In this document: in pieces, positions 30,744 to 36,391 of the stretch | Layout of the letters: every line of letters starts with the position of its first letter | How positions within the stretch are numbered: the first letter of the stretch is position 1 | Assembly (NCBI RefSeq): GCF_001633105.1 | Contig: NZ_LUKZ01000038.1 | Coordinates: forward strand, 1,866-38,256 | Reading direction: 5' to 3' | DNA from: Acidovorax sp. GW101-3H11 | Lineage (GTDB): Bacteria; Pseudomonadota; Gammaproteobacteria; Burkholderiales; Burkholderiaceae_C | DNA: 36,391 nucleotides | Program-made: the position numbers and the translations under genes | The notes under the pieces: generated by a model | What the model saw: the letters and a program-made list of their open reading frames with translations, nothing else | Databases searched by the model: none | What the model was told of the DNA's origin: nothing

Positions 30744-30998
30744 AGTTTGTTCATAGTGTCCGCAAGGTCGCAAACAGCCACGATCTAGGCACCCTCCGCA
30801 GCCCATGCTGGTGGCATGGGCAAGGCGGGCAACAACGAGCGTGGCTGTTTGCGACCTTGCCCGAAGGGTTGCCCCGCAAAGGCAGCGTCTGCGGCGTTGC
30901 AAATCCTCGCCGGGCCACCAGCCCGGCTGCGGTTTGCGCCTTGCAGCCACAGCCTTTGTGGGGCAACGGGCACTATGAACAAACTATGAACACGCTCT
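30731..30998. mobile_element. MITE-like element with 28-bp perfect terminal inverted repeats
   Basis: The ends are perfect 28-bp inverted repeats (30731-30758, beginning AGAGCGTGTTCATAG, and 30971-30998). Inside are two further long hairpins: 21-bp perfect arms at 30762-30782 and 30840-30860, and 16-bp arms with one mismatch at 30868-30883 and 30952-30967; each encloses a smaller hairpin. The whole can fold into a cross-like structure. No convincing gene lies within. No clear target duplication is seen. It sits between the divergent epimerase and reductase genes and thus in their promoter region. Confidence 0.8.
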
Positions 30999-31054
30999 AA
31001 GGGCAAAATCGGGGCCGTTTGTTGACTACAAGAGCATCCGAGGATACCCACTCC

Positions 31055-32107
31055 ATGACCAGCACCGAGACCGTTTTCCAGATCACAGTGCAGCCCAGCG
31101 GCCGCGCTTTCGGTGCCAGCACAGGCCAGACCATCCTGGGCGCCGCCATCCAGAACGGCGTGGGCCTGCCCTATGGCTGCAAGGACGGCGCCTGCGGCTC
31201 GTGCAAGTGCAAGAAGATCAGCGGCACGGTGCGCCACGGCGAGCACCAGCCCAAGGCGCTCAGCGCCGACGAAGAGGCCGCAGGCCTGGTGCTGACCTGC
31301 TGCGCCGAGCCGCTGTCGGACGTGGTGCTCGAATCGCGCCAGGTCACCGACGAAAGCGCCTACCCCATCAAGAAGATGCCGGTGCGCGTGTCCACGCTCA
31401 CGAAAAAGTCGCCGGACGTGATGCAGGTGCGCCTGCAGCTGCCCGCCGCCGACACCTTCCGCTACCACGCGGGCCAGTACATCGAGTTCATCCTGCGCGA
31501 CGGCGCCCGCCGCGCGTATTCGATGGCCAACGCCCCCCACACCCAGACCGAGGCGCCCGGGGTGGAACTGCACATCCGCCACATGCCCGGCGGCAAGTTC
31601 ACCGACCATGTGTTCGGCGCGATGAAGGAAAAGGAAATCCTGCGCGTGGAAGGCCCGTTCGGCAGCTTCTTCCTGCGCGAGGACTCGGACAAGCCCATCG
31701 TGCTGCTGGCCTCGGGCACGGGCTTTGCGCCCATCAAGGCGCTGATCGAGCACCTGCAGTTCAAGGGCATCACCCGCCCCACCGCGCTGTACTGGGGCGG
31801 CCGCCGCCCCGAAGACCTCTACATGCACGACTGGGTGCAGGCCCGCGCGGCCGAGCTGCCCTGGCTGCGCTACATCCCCGTCGTCTCCAACGCCCTGCCC
31901 GAAGACGGCTGGAACGGTCGCACGGGCTTTGTGCACCAGGCCGTGCTGGATGATTTTGCCGACCTCTCGGGCCACCAGGTCTATGCCTGCGGCGCACCCA
32001 TCGTGGTCGATTCGGCCCGCGCGGCCTACAGCGCGCAGCGCGGCTTGCCGCCCGAAGAGTTCTTCGCCGACTCCTTCACCTCCGAAGCCGACAAACACGG
32101 CGGCTGA
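31055..32107 (+). CDS. CDP-6-deoxy-delta-3,4-glucoseen reductase-like ferredoxin reductase
   Basis: The 350-residue protein fuses a plant-type [2Fe-2S] ferredoxin domain (GCKDGACGSCKCKK and LTCCAEP give the four Cys ligands) to a ferredoxin-NADP reductase module. FAD binding is shown by RRAYSMANAP and NAD(P) binding by LLASGTGFAPIKALIEH and VYACGAP. It transfers electrons from NAD(P)H to the iron-sulphur centre. The common annotation is the AscD-like reductase, but in Comamonadaceae the physiological partner is unknown. The start was chosen at MTSTETVFQITV with GAGGA upstream. Confidence 0.88.
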   Translation: MTSTETVFQITVQPSGRAFGASTGQTILGAAIQNGVGLPYGCKDGACGSCKCKKISGTVRHGEHQPKALSADEEAAGLVLTCCAEPLSDVVLESRQVTDESAYPIKKMPVRVSTLTKKSPDVMQVRLQLPAADTFRYHAGQYIEFILRDGARRAYSMANAPHTQTEAPGVELHIRHMPGGKFTDHVFGAMKEKEILRVEGPFGSFFLREDSDKPIVLLASGTGFAPIKALIEHLQFKGITRPTALYWGGRRPEDLYMHDWVQARAAELPWLRYIPVVSNALPEDGWNGRTGFVHQAVLDDFADLSGHQVYACGAPIVVDSARAAYSAQRGLPPEEFFADSFTSEADKHGG

Positions 32108-32109
32108 CC

Positions 32110-34326
32110 GTGGACCCGCGCGTGGCACCCGCCGACTCTGCCGAGGCCGGTGCCCCGCGCCCATCACACCGCTTGCCCCGGCTACGCCGGGGCGCTGGGT
32201 TCATCGCAGCCCTGCTGTGTCTGGCCGCGTTGCTGGTGGTGGCGGCCGGTGAATGGGCGGCCCAGAACGAGCGGGATGCGCAATGGGACAACCTGCGCCG
32301 CTCGGGCGAGGTGCAGGCCCTGGCGCTGCGGGGCGTGGCCACGCGCTACAACTATCTGCCCTTCACCACCGCCCAGCACCCGCTGGTGCGCCAGCTGCTG
32401 CACCACCCCGCATCCCAGGAGGTGCGCGACGCCGCCAACGCCTACCTGCAGGCCGTGAACGAACACGCGGGCTCCGACATGCTGTATGTGATGGACCCGC
32501 AGGGCCTCACCCTCGCATCAAGCAACTGGGACACGCCGAACAGCTTTGTGCACCAGAACTACCGCAACCGCCCTTACTTTCACGATGCACTGGGCGGCGA
32601 CACCGGGCGCTTTTATGGCGTGGGCAAGACCACGGGCGAACCCGGCCTGTTTGTATCGGCCCCCGTGCACGACAACGGCCGGGTGATTGGTGTGGTGGCC
32701 GTGAAAGTGCGCATGGAGCCCATCGCCAACCCCTGGGAGCAGCTGCGCGACCCGGTGTTCGTGACGGACGCGCGCGGCATCGTGTTCCTGGGCTCCGAGC
32801 CCAGCTGGCTCTACCGCACCAGCCACCCCGTGCCAGCAGCCGACGTGCAGCAGCTGCAGCACAACGAACAATATGGCACCGGCTGGACGCCCCGCCCCGT
32901 GCCCTGGGCCTTGCGCCAGCACAGCGACCAGCCCGGCGCCGAACTGCACCTGGACGGCAATGGCAAACGGTACCTGGCGTTCGAGGAAGCGCTGCCCGAC
33001 CTGGGCTGGACACTCACCGTCACGGCCGACAGCCGGGTGGTGACCGTGGCGCGCCAGCAGGCCTGGGCGCTGGCCACGCTGGCCTCAGGGCTGCTGGTGC
33101 TGGGCGCACTGTATTGGCAGCTGCGCGAGCGCCGCCTGGCCGAAAACCGCCAGGCCCGCATCGGGCTGGAGCAGCGCGTGCAGGAGCGCACCCATGCGCT
33201 GCAGCAGGCCCAGGCCTTCCGCCAGTCCATGGAAGACTCGCTGCTGGTGGGCATGCGCGCCCGCGACCTGGAGGGCCGCATCGTCTACGTGAATGCCGCC
33301 ATGTGCGACATGGTGGGCTACCGAGCCGACGAACTCATCGGCCAGCTGCCGCCCTACCCCTACTGGCACCCCGACGAGCTGGACCGGCACTGGAACGACA
33401 GCGACACCGTGCTGGCTGGCAAGGCATCGCCCCAGGGCCGCGAAAACCGCCTGCGCCACCGCGATGGCTCGGACGTGTACACCATGTTCTACACCACCCG
33501 CCTCATCGACGGCCACGGCCAGCACATCGGCTGGATGAGTTCGGTGGTGAACATCACAGCCCAGAAACGCGCCGAAGAACAGCAGCAGCAGCGCGAGGCC
33601 CAGCTGCAGCGCGTGCAGCGTGTGATCACCGTGGGCGAGATGGCATCGACCCTGGCGCACGAACTGAACCAGCCGCTTGCGGCCCTGGTCAACTACGCGG
33701 CAGCGGCACGTGCGCTGGCCGCCCAAGGCAAGACCGGGCCCCTGAACGACAGCCTGGAAGCCCTGTCGGCCCAGGCGCTGCGGGCCGCCGACATCGTGGG
33801 CCGCATCCGCCGCTGGGTGCGCCAGCACCCTGAAAGCCGCGAGCCCTGCGACCTATCGGCCATCGTGGAGCAGTCACTGGAGCTGCTCTTGCGCGCCGAG
33901 GCCCGCCGCCAGGGGATTGCGGTGCGCGTCGAGCAGACCGGAGCCCCTTTGCAGGTGCATGCCGACCGCGTGCTGCTGGAGCAGGTGGTGATCAACCTGG
34001 GCCTGAACGCCCTGCAGGCCATGCAGACGCACCAGCCACCGCCCGAGGGGCACGAACTGCGGCTGCGCGTGGCCGCAGACCACGGCCACGCGCTGGTGCA
34101 GGTGCTCGACCGGGGCCCGGGCCTGCCGCCCGGCATCGCCGAGCGCCTGTTCGAGCCTTTTTTCACCACCCGTTCCGACGGGCTGGGCCTGGGCCTCAAC
34201 ATCTGCCGCTCCATCATTGAGAGCATGGGCGGCCAGCTGCAGGCCCGCAACCGCGAGGGCGGCGGCGCCGTTTTCGAGATCCGCCTGCCTTGCGCCGTTG
34301 CGCCGGAAGCTGCCACCACACCATGA
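32110..34326 (+). CDS. DctB-type sensor histidine kinase with PAS domain
   Basis: The 738-residue kinase uses a GTG start 2 bases after the reductase stop. It has a first membrane segment (about 32-52) and a periplasmic Cache-type sensor (about 55-310, with NSFVHQNYRNRPYFHDAL), as in C4-dicarboxylate sensors. A second segment (about 317-338), a PAS domain (about 365-475), the HisKA box STLAHELNQPLAALVNY with H517 and an ATPase domain (VVINLGLNALQAM, DRGPGLP, GLGLGLNICRSI) follow. It overlaps the regulator gene by 4 bases. The sensed ligand is probably an organic acid, by analogy and by the Bug receptor downstream. Confidence 0.9.
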   Translation: MDPRVAPADSAEAGAPRPSHRLPRLRRGAGFIAALLCLAALLVVAAGEWAAQNERDAQWDNLRRSGEVQALALRGVATRYNYLPFTTAQHPLVRQLLHHPASQEVRDAANAYLQAVNEHAGSDMLYVMDPQGLTLASSNWDTPNSFVHQNYRNRPYFHDALGGDTGRFYGVGKTTGEPGLFVSAPVHDNGRVIGVVAVKVRMEPIANPWEQLRDPVFVTDARGIVFLGSEPSWLYRTSHPVPAADVQQLQHNEQYGTGWTPRPVPWALRQHSDQPGAELHLDGNGKRYLAFEEALPDLGWTLTVTADSRVVTVARQQAWALATLASGLLVLGALYWQLRERRLAENRQARIGLEQRVQERTHALQQAQAFRQSMEDSLLVGMRARDLEGRIVYVNAAMCDMVGYRADELIGQLPPYPYWHPDELDRHWNDSDTVLAGKASPQGRENRLRHRDGSDVYTMFYTTRLIDGHGQHIGWMSSVVNITAQKRAEEQQQQREAQLQRVQRVITVGEMASTLAHELNQPLAALVNYAAAARALAAQGKTGPLNDSLEALSAQALRAADIVGRIRRWVRQHPESREPCDLSAIVEQSLELLLRAEARRQGIAVRVEQTGAPLQVHADRVLLEQVVINLGLNALQAMQTHQPPPEGHELRLRVAADHGHALVQVLDRGPGLPPGIAERLFEPFFTTRSDGLGLGLNICRSIIESMGGQLQARNREGGGAVFEIRLPCAVAPEAATTP

Positions 34327-35012
34327 CCGACGACACCGCTACCCCAGCAACCAAGTCCCCCGACGACACCCTGGTCTACATCGTGGACGACGACGAGGGC
34401 GTGCGCCAATCGCTGGCCGCCCTGCTGCTGGCACGCGGGTACACCGTGCGCGCCTTTGACGGCGGTGAGACTTTTCTGGCCCAGGCCGCGCTGGACCAAC
34501 CCGGCTGCGTGCTGCTGGACCTGCGCATGGAAGGCCTGAGCGGGCTGCAGGTGTTCCAAGAACTTAGCCAGCGCCACAGCGCGCTCAAGACCGTGTTCCT
34601 GTCGGCCCACGGGGAGCTGTCCTCCGCCGTCGCAGCCGTCAAGCAAGGGGCGGTGGACTGGCTGGAAAAGCCGTGCAACGAAACCACCTTAATGGCAGCC
34701 GTCGAGAAAGCCTCGACGCTGTCGCAGGCGCACGCACGGCAGACGCAACGGTTGCAGCAACTGCGCGAGCGCTGGAACGCGCTGAGCCCGCGCCAGCAGG
34801 AGGTGGCGCGCCTGGTGGCCACCGGCATCAGCAGCAAGGAAGTCGCCCGCGCCCTGGCGCAGCGCGACCCCGACCGCCCCATCGACCCCCGCACCGTGGA
34901 CACGCACCGCTCCGCCATCTTCCTGAAGCTGGACATCCGCTCGTCGCACGAGCTGGGCAAGCTGGTGGAAGAACTGGGGCTTGCCGCAGACCCTCCGTCC
35001 AGGTTTTCGTAA
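34323..35012 (+). CDS. FixJ/NarL-type response regulator
   Basis: The 229-residue regulator has a receiver domain (LVYIVDDDEGVRQSLAALLL, phosphoacceptor D66 in VLLDLRMEG, and K in LEKPCNE) and a LuxR-type helix-turn-helix LSPRQQEVARLVATGISSKE. Between the two helices of this domain lies an extra loop, AQRDPDRPIDPRTVDTHRS, longer than usual. The start codon overlaps the kinase stop (ATGA), so both form a two-component pair. Targets are probably the following receptor gene and related transport genes. Confidence 0.9.
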   Translation: MTDDTATPATKSPDDTLVYIVDDDEGVRQSLAALLLARGYTVRAFDGGETFLAQAALDQPGCVLLDLRMEGLSGLQVFQELSQRHSALKTVFLSAHGELSSAVAAVKQGAVDWLEKPCNETTLMAAVEKASTLSQAHARQTQRLQQLRERWNALSPRQQEVARLVATGISSKEVARALAQRDPDRPIDPRTVDTHRSAIFLKLDIRSSHELGKLVEELGLAADPPSRFS

Positions 35013-35044
35013 GCCTTCTTACGAATTTTTTGCACAATGCATCC

Positions 35045-36025
35045 ATGAACCGCAGAAACCACCTTCTCCTCAGCGCCGTTGCAGCCGCAGCGGTCTTCTC
35101 GTCCTTTGCCGCCTGGGCGCAGGACACAGGCCAGCCCATCCGCCTGATCGTCCCGTATGCCCCTGGCGGCCCCATCGACGTGACGGCCCGTGCACTGGCC
35201 GAGCGCGTGCGCGACTCGCTGGGCACGGTGATCATCGACAACAAGGGCGGCGCGGGCGGCAACATCGGCGCCGACGCGATTGCCAAGGCCGCACCGGACG
35301 GCCTGACCATCGGCATCGCCGCCACGGCCACCCACGCGGTCAACCCCTGGCTGTATGCGCGCATGCCGTATGACGCGGGCAAGGACTTTGCCGGCATCAC
35401 GCAGATGGTGCGCGTGCCCAACGTGCTGGTCATGAACGCCGCCAAGGCCGAGCAGCTCAAGATCCACTCGGTGGCCGACCTGATCGCCTACGCCAAGGCC
35501 AACCCCGCCAAGCTCAACTACGGCAGCGGCGGCAACGGCAGCGCAGGCCATCTGGCGGGCGAAATGTTCAAGCAGCGCGCGGGCATCTTTGCGCTGCACA
35601 TCCCCTACCGGGGCGCCAACCCGGCCCAGCTGGCGCTGCTGGCGGGCGAGGTGGACTTCAACATCGACAACCTGGCCGCCGCCGCACCCAACATCCGCGC
35701 GGGCAAGCTCAAGGCCCTGGCCGTGACCTCGCTCGACGCCTCGGCCTCGCTGCCGGGCGTGCCGCCGCTGTCCGCGACTTTCAAGGGTTTTTCCATCGAC
35801 ACCTGGTGGGGCCTGGTGGCCCCGGCGGCCACGCCCAAGCCCGTCATCGACAAGCTGAACAAGGCCTTTGTGGCGGCGCTGAACGCGCCCGAAACCAAGA
35901 CCCGCTTTGGCGCCCTGATGGCCGAACCCGTCGCCACCACGCCGCAGCAGTTCGACAGCTTCATGGCCGCCGAGCGCGCCAAGTACCAGCAGGTGGTGAA
36001 GGCGTCGGGCGCGAAGGTCGATTGA
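35045..36025 (+). CDS. Bug-family (TctC) tripartite tricarboxylate receptor
   Basis: The 326-residue protein has a signal peptide (MNRRNHLLLSAVAAAAVFSS to about residue 26) and the Bug pattern: IRLIVPYAPGGPIDVTARAL, VIIDNKGGAGGNIGADAIAK, YGSGGNGSAGHLAGEMF and IPYRGANPAQLALLAGEVDF. It binds organic acids in the periplasm. These receptors are highly expanded in Comamonadaceae and often lack a linked transporter, as here. It lies 32 bases after the regulator gene, with an AT-rich patch that might hold a promoter. Confidence 0.92.
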   Translation: MNRRNHLLLSAVAAAAVFSSFAAWAQDTGQPIRLIVPYAPGGPIDVTARALAERVRDSLGTVIIDNKGGAGGNIGADAIAKAAPDGLTIGIAATATHAVNPWLYARMPYDAGKDFAGITQMVRVPNVLVMNAAKAEQLKIHSVADLIAYAKANPAKLNYGSGGNGSAGHLAGEMFKQRAGIFALHIPYRGANPAQLALLAGEVDFNIDNLAAAAPNIRAGKLKALAVTSLDASASLPGVPPLSATFKGFSIDTWWGLVAPAATPKPVIDKLNKAFVAALNAPETKTRFGALMAEPVATTPQQFDSFMAAERAKYQQVVKASGAKVD

Positions 36026-36248
36026 CCCCCCTGAGCCGCAACCCGCTCGGCGCCGCCGCCAGGGGCGGCAGCTCTTCGATGCCGTCCAAGCCTGCGCAGG
36101 CAGGCTGGGAGCTGCGGCCTCTCAGCCCCCCAGGGGGACGACCACCTGTGGCCCGGCAGAGTCGGTTCCACGGTGGCGCTGGCGTGGGGCCGCGCCCGCG
36201 TCATACGGTGCGGGTGAGCCAAGTGCACGGTTTTTTTTGAGCTTTTTT
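36026..36248. repeat. intergenic repeats and hairpins after the Bug gene
   Basis: No gene is seen here. There is a compound hairpin with outer arms GCAGCTC/GAGCTGC (about 36068-36117) and inner arms AGCCTGC/GCAGGCT separated by four bases. A CCCCC/GGGGG dyad near 36127-36138 follows. Similar C- and G-rich motifs near gene ends are common in Comamonadaceae, but copy number could not be checked. An AT-rich patch with eight T (36231-36238) precedes the insertion sequence. Confidence 0.5.
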
Positions 36249-36391
36249 GGGCTCTCTTCCGTTTCGGGTGGAACACTACAGTACAAATAAACCCATTGAC
36301 ACCCCCCGAACAGGAGCCCTCCCCATGCAAGAAGCGTTGTTCTGCCAGGCATTGGGGCTGGCCGCGCCCTGGGCTGTGGAGCGTGTTGCAC
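36249..36391 (+). mobile_element. left end of an ISL3-type insertion sequence (truncated by the window)
   Basis: A GGGCTCTCTTCCGTTTCGGG end, typical in form for ISL3 terminal repeats, starts just after T-rich sequence (36241-36248). It is followed at 36325 by a transposase-like start. ISL3 elements usually duplicate 8 bp of AT-rich target; the partner end lies outside the window, so the call depends mainly on the protein start. Confidence 0.55.
36325..36391 (+). CDS. ISL3-family transposase, N-terminus only
   Basis: The frame MQEALFCQALGLAAPWAVER matches the usual ISL3 transposase opening (a short helix with ALGL, then PW.V). AGGAG lies 9 bases before the ATG. Only 22 codons are visible before the window ends, so domain content cannot be checked. 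Confidence 0.65.
   Translation, partial: MQEALFCQALGLAAPWAVERVA

Noticed and set aside
30751..30966. 71-codon frame inside the structured element
   Set aside because: It overlaps the inverted repeats throughout, lacks a ribosome binding site and resembles no transposase.
30785..32167. 460-codon minus-strand open frame opposite the ferredoxin reductase
   Set aside because: It covers the reductase and the MITE-like element and has no recognisable domain.

Overview
The window holds most of a Mu-like (transposable) prophage, about 29.6 kb of it visible, followed by about 6.8 kb of bacterial chromosome. The left end of the prophage lies outside the window. The high GC content and the host genes to the right suggest a betaproteobacterium of the Comamonadaceae, for example an Acidovorax relative. 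Those host genes are an NAD-dependent epimerase, a ferredoxin-type 'glucoseen' reductase, a DctB-like kinase with its regulator, and a Bug solute receptor. The genus is an inference.

The prophage switch lies near 17.8 kb. To its left, genes run leftward: a BcepMu gp16-type regulator, small early genes, transposase A (DDE), ATPase B, more small genes, GemA and the Mor-type late activator. These are followed on the same strand, after a terminator, by the late genes for protease/scaffold, capsid, decoration, connector, tail tube and tape measure, and a last tail gene cut by position 1. To its right, genes run rightward: repressor, a membrane protein, a secreted DUF4124 protein, a RexAB-like pair (289 aa soluble plus 154 aa membrane), then the other late genes: holin, transglycosylase, Rz/Rz1, TraR-like, terminase, portal, MuF and gpG. 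Two accessory genes and a terminator close this arm. A cluster of repeats near 29.54-29.58 kb and a decapitated host gene at 29.6 kb mark the phage end.

Head morphogenesis is therefore split over two divergent late operons. In Mu and, as I recall it, BcepMu, gpG is followed directly by the protease. Here they are 20 kb apart on opposite strands. The two late operons nevertheless share a 17-bp promoter-like element (14/17 identical), each exactly 33 nt before the first ATG, and each with a perfect hairpin at the start codon. This suggests one activator, probably the Mor homologue, drives both arms, and that the arrangement is functional.

Other notable items are two dyad operators within the early promoter and at the repressor start codon, a GD[IV]AGRD[IV]V motif shared by the repressor tail and the next membrane protein, a possible dual-start holin, a nested scaffold start, a MuF C-terminal nuclease-like domain, a terminator placed between tail tube and tape measure, a 268-bp MITE-like element supplying a host gene's start codon, and the start of an ISL3-type insertion sequence at the right edge. 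No tRNA, rRNA or CRISPR array was seen. All family names come from reading motifs; no search was run.
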